From NCBI GenBank assembly GCA_008828725.1, contig MEHQ01004134.1:1-64000 (forward strand): a stretch of DNA of 64,000 nucleotides, in the 5' to 3' direction. Origin of the DNA: Saccharina japonica (Eukaryota > Sar > Phaeophyceae > Laminariales > Laminariaceae). Position 1 is the first letter of the stretch; the number at the start of each line of letters is the position of its first letter. Made by a program: the position numbers and the translations under genes. The notes beneath the pieces were generated by a model that was given only the letters and a program-made list of their open reading frames with translations, was not told where the DNA came from and ran no database searches. Shown in pieces: positions 47,019 to 60,209 of this stretch.

Positions 47019-50000
47019 GTCGGTGGCGGTGGTGATGGTGGTGGTGGGCGTGGTGGTGGTGGTGGTGGTGATGATGGTGGGCGTGGTGGTGGTGGCGATG
47101 GTGGTGGTGGTGGTGGTGGTGGTGGTGATGGTGGTGGTGGTGGTGGTAGTGATGGTGGCGGTGGTGGTAGTGGTGGTGGTGGGAATGGGGGTGGTGGTGG
47201 TGGCGGCGGTGGAAATGGGTGTAGGTTTGGGGGTGGGGGTGGGGGTGGGCGTCTGAGGGCGGGGGGGAGAGGGGGTACAATGCGATTTCCGTGGAGACGC
47301 ACCCGCCGCATGCTGGGAGCCGTGACATGCAACGTGTGCGTGTGCGCGCGTTTTGTGTCTGTCTGTTTGTCTGTCTGGCTGTGTGTCCTGTCTGTTTTTT
47401 TTTTTTGTGCTTTTTTTGTGTCGGCATTTCTGCACATGCACCTGTCAGAACGCTTTCCTTGTTCTTGCCGCAACGCTTACGCCATAAACGGGGGCTCTCA
47501 CCATCTAACACCCCCCCCAATCCGTTCCTAACCCTACCTACCTTCACACAACACGCCATACACACACGAGACCCCTACCAGCTACTAGCGGAATAGAGAT
47601 GGCTCCGGGATTCGTGGGGGGAAGAGGGCGGGGGCGGGGCGTTGGTTGGTGGGGGACTTGGCGGTATCGCGGAGACGAGACGGGGTGGAGATGAAGAGTC
47701 CCCTCGTGGATGGGTTGCTGTCCGACTGGGATCAGGTGACGGCATCGGCACGCGTGTGTGCTTATTATTGGTTGGGTTGGATTGGGTTGGGTTGCTTGTT
47801 TGTCTTTATTGGGGTTTTGCCTGCATTGTTTGTCCGATTGTCTGTCTGTTTTGTCTGTTTGTTCGTTTTGTTCGTCTGGCTTGTTTTTGTCTGTGTTGTT
47901 TGTCTGCATTGCTTGTTTGTTGGTTCACGTGTCTGTATTAGGTGTGCGTCTGCAAGGTATGCGTTTGTCCGTGTGTGTTCTGTTTTGTTTGTTCGTTTTT
48001 TAATTGCTGCCGAGTACTGTACCACGAGCACCAACAACCACAACCCCTCGAACGCCGCTCCGATGACCTTTAACGCAGTACGGAGCCTACCGCTTTCTTT
48101 GGAAAATGGTTTGACATACACGCTACGTACGAGACAGCGAGGACTCGCCCCATACATTGGTTGATTGGGTCTGATTGGCTTAGTCTGATTGGCTTAGTCT
48201 GATCGGCTTAGTCTGATTGGCTCAGTCTGATTGGCTCAGTCTGATTGGCTCAGTCTGATCGGCTCAGTCCGATTGGTTTCGTCTGACTGGCTTGGTCTGA
48301 TTGGCTTAGTCTGACTGACTTGTTCTGATTGGCTCAGTCTGATTGGCTTAGTCTGATTGGCTCAGTCTGATTGGCTTAGTCTGACTGACTTAGGGCTAGG
48401 ATTAGTCATGCTTGTCTCGCACATGGATCATGTTCGGCCATTTTCTCGGATAGGGGGTAAGCTACAGCCGTGGGTACCCCCGAGTTAAGAACACCCCAAG
48501 ATGCGTGCTACGATAGAGGTATACAAGGTATACCTTTTTTTGGCTGAAACGTTTTCTGAATGACCTAGTAAAGTAGTAATAGTAGTAAAGCCTCCTTAAC
48601 CCCAAATCCTCGGAATTGTGTGATTCTTGTGCGGCGATATATTTTTATTTTATACCTAGGCCGTGGGATTGTTCATCAGGTATTAATAGCACTTTTATTT
48701 CCCCCCAAAATCAGTGTTGGGTGGGGTGTAGAGCTCCCATGTTAAGTGACCACCCTTGGAAGGCAAAAGTGGTGCACCTTTACCGTAGCATGCGTCCCAA
48801 GATAAGACAATCCGAGACTTCAAAATAGCGGTCAAATCGGCATGCCCCGCCTATACTAAAAACTGCATATTGCCCACTACAATGGACACCAATTTTGTAG
48901 TTAAAATAGCTTTTTGTACCAAAACCTTAAGTCCCGTTTTGGGAACAAAACACTTGTCATTAGGCCAGGAATGAGAACTATCACGGTGGACCATAGGAGA
49001 TAGGACCAAGTATTGTTAGTAAAAAGAGGCAAATATATAGGTTTTTGTGTGTGCCGTGGGCCCTTTTTACTACGTACCAGGTATGGTCCCCCCCCAATAA
49101 GAAAATATTGGGGAGTTGTTTAAGAGGGTTAAGGGGGGCTTGTTTCGGCGTGGTCACGGGGTCCTCTGAACCCTCGCGGGACTTATTTGACTATATAGTA
49201 CAAGTGGCGGTTGCAGCAGTAGTAACGACCACGGCGCTATTAGGAGATGATATTATACAGGGGTTGGTGTCCCGAGTTTTAAATGCGAGGAGTCGTACGA
49301 ACGGCCCGGGTCGCAGCAGCATATGGCCCTACCCGTGTACTGTTGGGGAGCGTTCACGCTAATCGTAAGTATGTACTGTATTAAAAAAAAAAAAATACAC
49401 ACACAGCATATATATAGGTGGTTTGATTACACCGAAGTTGTCATCGTTTTGGTCTCTATTCCTTATATCCCTTATACTGTAGCCCATATATCCCTTATAT
49501 CCCTTATAGCCCTTATGAAGGGTCCCTCAATAGGGGTCCCCAAGGGGTTCGACTCGGGGTACCTCGCACTGCTGTGGGGGAGCTTTGCATCCTATATACT
49601 AAGAACCGCTTGTGAGGCGGAATTTTCTTGCGTGTATGGATGACAGCGCGTTGAACGAAGTTTGTTGTCGTTTTTGTTGTTTTTTGTATCATGTGGTCAC
49701 TTCTAGAGACAGCGACAGGTGTATTATACGTACATACGTATATATATATACAAACCTGCCTCGTGGGTGCCTTTGCCATATATATCTACCTCATACGGGA
49801 TATACATCCTGCATGAGGACATATAAAACCCGTAAGTACGCGCGATCGAAGTATTACACTCAGCTTCGTAGCAAAAATGAGTTTCGACGAAATCCTCGAG
49901 CTCACAGCTGTGTGTGTGTTTGTGTGTGTTTTAATATACCAGGCACACGCGACATACAGTGCGTGGTATGTACGATAATTTCCCTTGTGCGGAGCCGAGG

Positions 50001-53000
50001 GCTTGACGACATGCCCTCCCTACGCTGTCTCACTATCGCCAGGTGGAGAAGTTGTGGGAACACGCCTTCCAGCAGCGCCTGCGCGCTGTTCCGTCGGAGC
50101 GGCCCGTGCTGTGCGCGGAGGCGTCGTGGAGCACTGCCAAAGAGCGGAGGGGCCTGATGGAGCTGATGTTCGAGAAGTTCGGGGTGCCGGCTATGTTTCC
50201 GGCGAAGAACGCCATGCTCAGCGCCTTCTCGGCCGGGAGGGCGACGGCGCTGGTAAGAAGAAGAAGAAGAAGAAAATAACGAGAATTTTCTTTGGATTCT
50301 TGTGGATGCTGTAGATAGTTGGAGGGCGACGGCGCTGGTGAGGAGAAGAAGAAAATAACTAAAAAATTCTTTGGATTGTTGTGGATGCTGTAGAGAGTAG
50401 GAGGGCGGCAGCGCTGGTAAGAAGAAGGGGAAGAAAAATATTAAGAGCAATAAGTTTATTTGGATTTTTGTGGATGCTGTAGATAGTAGGAGGGCGACGG
50501 CCCTGGTGAAAATAGGGATAAGAATAGGAACCCATATTTTTTTTCATCGAGAAAACAGGAATCCGTCGAGGGTACAACGGCACCTCGGCACCTCGGGCGA
50601 TGCGAGCACTGCAACCATCTCGAAATCCCGAAGTCTAGCTCCGTAAGCTCCACACCCAAAGTAGTACCTGGTAGGTCTTATTCGAGAACGATGCGTGTAC
50701 CGTACACGGGTGAAGGAGGGACTCGTAGGGGAAGGCGTCAGCATGTCGATCGAAGAAAAAAAAAAATGAGAAGTTTCTTTGGATTCTTAAGAAGTTTCTT
50801 TGGATGCTTGAGACGTTTCTTTGGATTCTTAAGACGTTTCTTTGGATTCTTGAGAATCTTATTTGGATTCTTGTGGATGCTGTAGATAGTAGGAGGGCGA
50901 CAGCGCTGGTGAGAATAGTGATACAATAATTAAGAACCAATAATTATATTTTTTCTTCGGATATTCTTGTAGATATTGTAAATAGGTCGGAGTGCGATGG
51001 CACTGTGAGATTTGAGAATAGCAATCATAATTAAAATAAATAAACGGAAGAGGGTTTTATTTGGGGGCTTGTAGATACTGTAGAGTGGCAGGGCGACGGC
51101 GCTGGTAAGTAATAAGAACAAGAAATCGACCAAGTAACCCACCGACGAACCAACTAAATCAACCATGCACCCAACCAGCCAGCCCAAATATAAACGACCA
51201 ATCACAATCGACCAACGAATTCACCAATCAAATCAACCGATCATCCAACAACCAAAGCAGCCTTGGTTGATTTCAGGGTCTTCCCTTCGCAGACACAATC
51301 AGACACAGACACTGCCTTGGTTGTTTTATTGTCCCCCCCCCGTCCCGTCCCGTCCCTGTATTGTAAGGATGCGAGGGTCTATGGTCATACGACTACGGCC
51401 ATGCATGAATATCGAGTACACCCCCCCCCCACACAGGAATTGCCAGCCCCCCCCGTACGGCCCGATACCGATTGATTGTTCCTCCCTCCCTCCTTCCCTC
51501 CCTCCCTCCCTCCGTCTTCCCTTAGGTGTGCGACTGCGGGCACGGTGCTACCAGTGCCGTTCCGGTGGTTGACGGTTTCGTTTTGAACAGGGCCGTGCAG
51601 CGCGGGGTCCGGGGGGGCGAGTGGCTCACGCAACAGACTTACGCATACCTCAAGGCAAGCTCCGTCACTCCTCTCGGTTGTTTAGGGGCTGCGCGTGTTT
51701 TTTTGGTGTCCCATGGTTTGTGTGTGTATGTTATTTTGTCTGTTTGCGTGTGTGTGTCTTGTGTGTGTGTTTTGTGTGTGTCTTGTGTGTGTGTCTTGTG
51801 TGTGTCTTGTGTGTGTCTTGTGTGTGTGTCTTGTGTGTGTCTTGTGTGTTTGTCTTGTGTGTGTCTTGTATGTGTGCTGTGTGCGTTTGTTTGTGTGCCT
51901 GTCTCTCTGTATCTGTGTGCGTCGCTGTCTGTCTGTCTGTCTGTCTGTCTGTTTACGCGTTTGTGTGTGTATGTGTGTTTTATGTGTTTCTGTACCTGTC
52001 TACGTGTGCCTGTGTGCGTGTCTCTGTGTTTTGTGCTTGTCTCTTGCGTGTTTGTGCGTGCCTGTGTGTGTCTCTGTGTGCCCTGTTTATATCGTGTATC
52101 CATGTGCGCCTGGGCGTCCGCGTACCTGTGTAGTTCCTGTGTGGTGCCGGTGTGATGCCTGCGTGTTCGCGTCTGCGTCTCACATCTGCATCGGCGTTCA
52201 TACCTTTGTTTTTTTTTGTCGGGCACCGTGGAAGGAGGGTCGGGCGGGTTCCACAACGCAAGCCGAGTGCCCTCCGGGAGGCCCGCGCTCGCGAAGAATC
52301 CGGCGATGCTTTTCGCCCGCATCTGTTGCCGCCACCATTTCATTATCCTGCCCCCCCCCCTATGTTCATACCACTACGGCCATGCATGCCGATGAAGATA
52401 TGAAGTACACCTCCGCCCCCCCCCCCGTGGGGAGGGGGTGGGGGGGGGCGGGGGGCGGGGGGGGGGGGTGCAGTGGTAAGCCCCCACTATGCAGGCGCCT
52501 CTTAAACATGCATATAAAAGCTAAAACGGTAAGTAGTCGTGAAAGGCCAACCGAAATACATATGATAACCAGTACTCGATATTAATTAAATGGCCGTAGT
52601 CGCATTGCATGACCATAAACCCTTCGCAGCCCCTAACAAAGCAGAACGGGAGCAATGCGGGTTTCATCGGCCAAGAGCAGACATTGCAGACAAAGCGAGA
52701 ACGCCGTGAGTTGGTAAATGAGGATGATGGCAACGGGAGGGGGGGGTACGTGTTGCGCGGATCCGTTATTTTCCAGAGAAAGGCATGCTATGAGCGCGCG
52801 GGGGGGGGGGTACTCATGTCATGCATGCCGTAGCCGTGTGACCATAGCCCTCCCTACGCATCCCTAAACAGTGCCGGGACTGAGCACGTCGGGCTTTGCC
52901 TTGACCGAGGCAGAATTTCTTGCACCAATGCGGCCGAAGCAAAACGTGAAGTTCGGCCATCGCAAGAAATGTGGGCAAAAGCTACTAAGAAAACCGCCGA

Positions 53001-56000
53001 AAGCTCCGCAAGATGACGGTCGTTTTCCGCTACTAGTCTAGTTACCAAACTTCTCCATGGGGGGGGTGTACTCCAATGTCGTCACGGCCGTAATCATATA
53101 CCAATAGACCTGCGCATACCCTATCAATCGGACGAGCAACGTTTGGGGTTTTCCATCCAAAAACCAGGCAGACATTGCTGCAGCCAACGCGAAGCGCCGT
53201 GAGGTATGACGAGTCTGCATGGAGCGTGAACTGCAACGCTAAAAAACGGCCTCTGAGGGCGGACTTGCATTGGACGGACACTCATGAGTTAAATTTAATT
53301 TCTGGTTTGGGGGAGCCACTCCGGAGACAGCAAGGTTCTACTATGTAAATCCTCCGATGGCTTACCATATTAACACTGGACGTGAACACCATTTCCCTTG
53401 TGCGAGCAAAGGTTCTCACCCCCACAATATCACTCGACCGCACACTTGGGACCGCCAGAAAACAAAACAAAGAAAAAAACTGGCACCCTGGTTCGTCTAG
53501 CGCACGGCAGCGAGTGATCGTGTTTAAACCAGCGTCGTTGTCTAACCGACGCCAAACCCAACTATAAAAATATAATTATAGGGGGGGGGCGCAATCGCAT
53601 CATGGCCGATCGTATGAACAAGGAGGGGGGCAAGATAAGAAATGGTGGCGGCAACAATGCGGCGGGCGAAACAATCGCCTGATTCTTCGCGACGCGACCT
53701 CCCGAGAGCGCTTCGGCTACTGTGAACCCCCCGACCCTCCTTCCACTGCCCGACAAAAAAAAAAAGAAGGTATGAAAGTCCGAGCAGATGTGAGACGCAG
53801 ACGCGAACAACAGGTGAGACAGCATTCACACGGCACCTGAGCACAGAGAACTACACAGGAACGTCGACTCCCGAGGCCACATGGATACACAATAAACACA
53901 GGCACACAGAGACACACACAGGCACGCCACAAATGAGCACGAGCAGAACAACACAAACACAGAGAAACACGCACATCACAGCAACATAGACAGGCCAGGA
54001 CACACATAACACACATACAACACACAACACGTAAACAACAGACAGACAGACAGACAGAAAGACAACAACAAACACGACGCACACAGATACAGAGAAGACT
54101 AGCACCAAACAAACGCACAACGAGCCACAACACACACACACACACACATCACACACAAAGAACACACACACAAACAAACACACAACAACACAAAACACAC
54201 ACACGCAACAGACAAAAATAACATAGCATCACACAAACCATGGGTCAACCACAAAAAACACCGCGCAGCCCCTAAACAACCGAGAGGAGTGACGACTAGC
54301 GCTTGAGGTATGCGTAACCTGCTGCGTGAGCCACTCGCAGCCCCGGACCCCGCGCGCAACGCCTTTCAACGAAACGTCAAACGAACCCGAACGGCACTGG
54401 TAGCACGTGCCCCATCGCACAACCTAAGGGAAACGGAGGAGGGAGGGAGGCGAGGAGGAGGAGGAGGATAACAATCAACCGTACGGGGGGGGCTGGCAAT
54501 TCCTGTGGGGGGGGGATGACTCGATTATTCATAGCATGGCCTAGTCGTATGACCATATGACCTCGCAAGATCCTACAAATACAGGACGACGGGACGGGGG
54601 ACAATAAAAACAACCAAGCAAGTGTCTGTGTCTGATTGTCTGCGAAGGGAAAGACCCTGAAATCAACCAAGGTTGGTTTGGTTTGTTGGATGATCGTTGA
54701 TTTATTGGTGAAATTCGTTGGTCGATTGTGATTGTCGTATAATTTGGCTGCTGTGGTGCATGTTATTAGTTGAGTTCTGCGCGGTGGTTAGTTGGTCGAT
54801 TTGCTTGATTCTTATAACTTTACCAGCGGCCCGTCGCCACTCCACTCTAGCATATCTACAAGCCCCAAAAAACCCTCTATCCGTTATTTCTTTAATTATG
54901 ATGCGCTATTACTCAAATCTTAACAGCGCCATCGCACACGTCCCGACCTATTACAATATCTAACAAAATACGAAAAAAATATAATTATGGTGGTTCTAAT
55001 AATTGTATCACTATTCCAACCAGCAGCGCTGTCCTCTCCACTGATCTACACAACACAATAGATCCAAAATAAATTTCTCAAGAATCCAAAAAGAAACGGT
55101 CTTATAGAATCGCAAAAGAAACGTCTAGTCAATCCAAAAGAACTTCCTAAGAATCCAAAGAAACTTCTCCATTTCTTTTTTCTCGAAATCGACAATGCTG
55201 ACGCCTTCCCACTACGGAGTCCCTTCCTTCAAACACCCGTGTACGGTACAGCGCATCGTTTCTCGAATAAAGACCGTGCTAAAGGTATCTACTTTGGGTG
55301 TGGGAGCTACTGAAGCTGGCACTTAGGGATTTCGGAGATGTTGATGGCTGCGCAATCGCCGCGAGGTGGCCGAGGTAGCCGTTGTAATCTCGGAGGATTC
55401 TATATTCTCGAGAAAAAAAATTATGGGTCTGTTATTCTTACGCCATTCCTCACCAGGGCCGCGCCCTCTCTTCTACTATCGTACAGCTAGTCCACAAAAA
55501 ATCCAGAATAGAACGTATTGCTCTTAATATTCTTCCGCTTCTTCTACCAGCGCCGCCGCCCTCCTAACTCTCTAAAACAGCACCACAAAACCAAAAAATT
55601 TTAGTTATATTTCATCTGTCACGCAGCGGCCGGTCGCACACTCCAACACTAACAGCAAGCCACTAAAAGCCAAAAGAAAATTCCTACGTTATTCTTCTCC
55701 AACCAAGGCCGTCGCTCCTTCCTACATCTACATAAAAAAAAACATCCACAAAAATCCAAAGAAAATCTCGTTATTTTTACTTCTTCATTAACACAGCCGC
55801 CAGTCGCCACTCCCGCGACGAAGGCCTGAGCAAGGCGTTCTCGCCGGAAACAAGAGGCCGGACCCGAAACTCTCGAACATCACTTCCATCAGGCCCTACC
55901 GATCTTGGCATTGCTCCAGCGACGCCTCCGCCACAGACACGGGCCGCGTCCGACGGAAACAGCGCGCAGGCGCTGCGAAGCGTGTCCCACAACTTCTCCC

Positions 56001-59000
56001 ACCGGCGATATGAGACAGCGTAAAGGGAGGGCATGTCTTCAAAGTCCCTCGGCTCCGCACAAAGGAGGAAGATTTAGTAACAAACCACACACTGTATTGC
56101 GTGTGCCTGGTAAAAAATACACACACAAACACATACACACACACAGCTGTGAGCTCGAAGGATTCGTCGAAACTCATTGCTACGAGCTGGGTAAACTCAA
56201 TCTGCGCGTAACCGTTATACGGGTTAGATTCCATGAGGATTGAATATCCCGTATAGGAGTATAATGCAAAGCACCCACAGTAGCATTTTATAATATTAAT
56301 ACTAGACGTAGAGTGAGATCACTTCGCTGGTCGCTGAGAAGTGAACCAACAGTGAACAAAAAAGACAAACAAAAACGGACAACAAACTTGCGTTCAAGAG
56401 AACGCGTCCTTCATCCATACATGGACCAAGAAAATCGGGCCTCAATCAAGCGTTCATTAAATTATGATCAAAATGCTGTCCGCCACGAGCATGGTTGTGG
56501 GTGTGAGCGAGGTACCGCCGAGTCGAAGAAGGCTGGTAACTGCCAATTGTAGAAGAAATAAAAATTTACTGGGAATTCTTATGCTCTATACATATAACAT
56601 ATATACAACGTGCCGACTATAAATAGCGCCAAAATTTTGAGTGGCAGGTGGGGGTGAGGGAATGCAATATACGCTCCGTCGGTCTATGGTGCACACTTCC
56701 ATAAATATGGCGCTCGGGTTCGATTCCACGCTGCACGAACGTTTTTTTTTTTTTGCAATCGCGATTTACGAATGAGAATTTTGAGACCGTGTTACGTATC
56801 GCGCTTCGCGCTCACGGCCCCGCGGCTCTGCGGAGCTAAATATATTTCTGCACATGTGGGTGGACAGTTGCCAAATGGGTATCATATCCGAGTGGGATTC
56901 AGGTTTCGGTGGATCAGGGAAGTCAAACAAACTTTTGCTTTCCCGCCAGTTTTTGTTTCCCGCTGGTTTTTTAATGGGAATATCCCAGAACGTTCTATTC
57001 GTACCAACTGTGAAAGACATCTACTTGAGTCAAAGCGAACGGGGTAAACTTTGGGTAGACCCCTATGAGGGACCCTTCATAAGGCTATAAGGGAAAGAGC
57101 TACATTATAAGGGATATAAGAAAGAGACCAAAACGAGAAAACTTCGTGTAACAAACACCTAATAATATATAAGCGTGTTTTTTTTTTTTTTTTAATACAG
57201 TACATACTACATTAGCGTGGACCGATCAAAGTACAACGGTAGGCCATATCGCTGCGACCCGCCGTTCGTCAACAACTCCTCGCAATTTAAAACTCGGGAC
57301 ACCAACCCCTGATAACATCCCCTAATAGCGCGTGTCGTACTAACTCGCAACCGCCAACTTGATACCTATATAATTCAAATGAGAGTCCGCGAGGTCAAGA
57401 GACCCCGTGACCACGCGAAACAAGCCCCCCTTAACCCTCTATATACAACTCCCCAATATTTCTTTATGGGGGGGGGACATACCGGTACCGAGTAAAAAAA
57501 GGCCCACGGTAACACCGTCAAAAACCTATATAAGTGCCTCTTTTTAATACCTAACAATTACTGATCCTATCCCTATGTCCCACGTGATAGGTCCCATTCT
57601 CTGGCCTAAGACAAGTGTTTTCACCAAAACGGGACTTAAAGTTTTGGTTACAAAGCTATTTAAACTACAAATGGTCTCAATGTAAGGGCAATATTGCAGT
57701 TTAGTATAGGCGGCATGCCGTAATTGACCGCTATTTTTGAAGTCTCGATTGTCTATCTGTGACGGCAGCTACGTAAAGGTGCACCAACTTGGCTTCCAAG
57801 GGTGGCATTAACAAAAGGGACTCTACACCCCAACGCCAACACTGATTTATGGGAAATAAAATGCTATTAATAACATGAAACAACCACGGGCCTAGTATAA
57901 AATAAAAATATATCGCCGCACAAGAAGAAAATCCGAGGATTGGTAAGGAGCTTTAAACTTACTAGGTCATTCAAGAAAAACGTTCAGCCAAAAAAGTTAA
58001 CCTTGTATACCTTCATCGTACACGCATCTGGGTACTAACATCGGGGTACCCAGGCTTAGCTACCCCCATCCGAGAAAAGGCCGAACAGTGATCATGGCGA
58101 GACAAGCTGAAACAATCCTAGCCCTAAGTCAAAGTAAGTACTAACCAATCAACGCATCAATCAGACTAAGCCAAATCAGACTGACAATCAGAACAATTCA
58201 CAGACTAAGCCAATCAAACCAAAGCCACAGACGAAACCAATCGGACTGAGCCCGATCAGACTGAAAGCCAATCAGACGAGCCATAACATGACCAATAGAC
58301 TAGCCAATCAGACTAAGTCGATCAGACGTAGTAAGCCGAATCAGACTAAGCCAATCACCAAGCCATCAAACTAAGCCAATCAACTGAAACTCAGACCAGT
58401 CAATCACACTAAGGCCAATCAGACTGACCAATCAGACTAAAAGCAAATCAGAACCTGACCACCAGACTAAGCCAATCAAAACTGAGCCAAATCAACAAAG
58501 CCAATCAGACTAAGCCAATAAACTCGGCCAATCAAGACTAAGCCAATCAGACTCACCCAATCAGACTAGCCCAATCAGACCAATCAACCAAATGTATGGG
58601 CGAATCCTCGCTAGTCTCGTACGTAACGTATGGTCAAACCATACAAAGAAAGCGTAAGGCTCGTACGGCGTTTAAAGTACGGAGCGCGTCGAGGTTGGTG
58701 TTGGGAACGTGTACANNNNNNNNNNNNNNNNNNNNNNNNNTGAATGACGTGGTTTGGCCTGAACTCCAACGGCTATCCACAGAGCGCAGCCATTCCCATT
58801 TGATGCGATCGGCAAGCGGTCGCCATCGCAACTAGACCTATTTGACTGTAATATGGTGGTTCACAGCCTGTACATAAAGCCGCGGTGAACCGAAAGTCCC
58901 AGGGTACGATTGAACCGCCGAAGCTCCAAGATAGCGATCGTATTTCTGCGCTACTACTAGTGTACCAAACTTCTCCATGGGGGGGGAGGGGTGTACTCAT

Positions 59001-60040
59001 GTCCGTGCACGGCCCGTTAGTCATATCACCATAAGACCTCAGCATCCCTACAAATGCCGGGCACGGAAGCACGTTGGCCCGTTTCACCAACCAGGCAGAC
59101 ATTGCTTGCACCAAGCGCGAAGCCGGCCGTGAGGTATTGGACGCAGTCGCATGGAGGCGTGAGCTGCATCCTGCTAAAAACCCCTCTGAGGCGACTTGCC
59201 ATATGGACCCGCAGCTTCCAATGAGTTAATTTAATTTTCTGGTGTTGCCACTTCCGGAGACAAGCAATGGGTTTTACTAGTGAATGACCTCGGCGGATGC
59301 CGCTTACCATATCAAACCACTACGTGATACGAACCATTTCCTATGTGCGTGAAAGGCTTCTCCACCCGCAGCAAATTGATCTACATCAGACGCCAGCTTT
59401 TGGTGACCGCCAAAAAACAAAACAAAAAAAAAAACGGCACCTGGTTGTCTAGCTCACGCAGCGAGTGGCAGCATGTTTATTACAGCAGTCCGTTTGACAA
59501 CCGACGCCACCAACCGCTATAAAATATATTATTATATCATTATACTGGCCCCCCCCCCCCCCCCCCCCCTGCGCCGCATGCCTACGCCTCCTCTACATTT
59601 TTTAATGTACTTTGCTACCTCCCCCCCTCCCGCCCCCCACCTTCTCTCTTTTGTTTTCTTTTTTTTTTCATTTTTTTTTTTCAGGCAAAGGGCATTGAGG
59701 TCCGACCGCGCTATGCCCTTCAGCGAGGGACGAGCGACGGTGGGGTCGCGCCGGCGGCGGCGATGCCCGCCCTGAAGGGCAAGGGGAAGGGCAAGGGTAG
59801 GGGGGAGAGAGCAGTGTCTGCGGAGAAGCTTTTTCCGGGCACGACGCGGAGCTACGCGACCTTCATGCGCTTGGAGATCGTCCGGGAGCTGAAGGTGCGT
59901 TCTTTGGAAGGCGTATTTTTGAGGGGAGGGGAGGGGGGGTGGGGTGGGGTGGGGTGGGGTGGTGTGTTTAATATTTTATTTGTTTTGTTCGCTCGGTCTT
60001 TTCTTTGGAAGGCGTGTGTCTCTGTTTCTGGCTGTTTCTG

Positions 60041-60079
<39 letters not shown>

Positions 60080-60173
60080 GGCTGTCTGGCTGCCTGTGTG
60101 TTCTGTCGGGTTGTCTGCCTGGCTGTATGTTCTGTCTGTCTTTCTGTCGGTATGCTCTGTCTGTCTGTCTGTA

Positions 60174-60209
<36 letters not shown>

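Larger units (their letters stand above)
47736..50042 (+). other. ARP4 intron (2.3 kb)
   Basis: Contains a TGTTTGTC-rich tract, a 14-bp minisatellite, two MITEs, an R1-related segment and the [11 protein letters not shown] cassette, listed separately. No further exon is required by phase. Confidence 0.7.
48016..52385 (+). repeat. Left (well-preserved) arm of a second large inverted repeat
   Basis: Reverse-complementary to 53578-58715, including two ARP4 exons and all intron repeats. This arm keeps intact exons and splice sites, so it is the authentic copy. Confidence 0.85.
51655..59684 (+). other. ARP4 intron, apparent 8 kb (probably inflated)
   Basis: Starts GCAAGC and ends in TTTTTTTTTTCAG. 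Holds a (TGTGTCTTG)n tract (51720-51880), a G tract (52431-52470), R1 copies, the error-rich inverted arm and 25 N. If the inverted arm is an artefact, the real intron could be about 2-3 kb. Confidence 0.6.

Noticed and set aside
46758-47565. Glycine-rich, histidine-rich and threonine/proline-rich ORFs on both strands
   Set aside because: Products of the (GGT)n array at an ARP4 intron start.
48162-48392. CRISPR-like regular repeat array
   Set aside because: 14-bp units are head-to-tail with no spacers; other tandem arrays here likewise lack spacers, and the genome is eukaryotic.
51639-52585. Long cysteine/valine-rich and threonine-rich ORFs, up to 296 codons
   Set aside because: Translation of a TGTGTCTTG repeat in an ARP4 intron.
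54229-56034. Minus-strand ARP4-like exons, as if a second inverted ARP4 copy
   Set aside because: Frame-broken mirror images within the error-rich inverted arm; they carry no independent splice sites.
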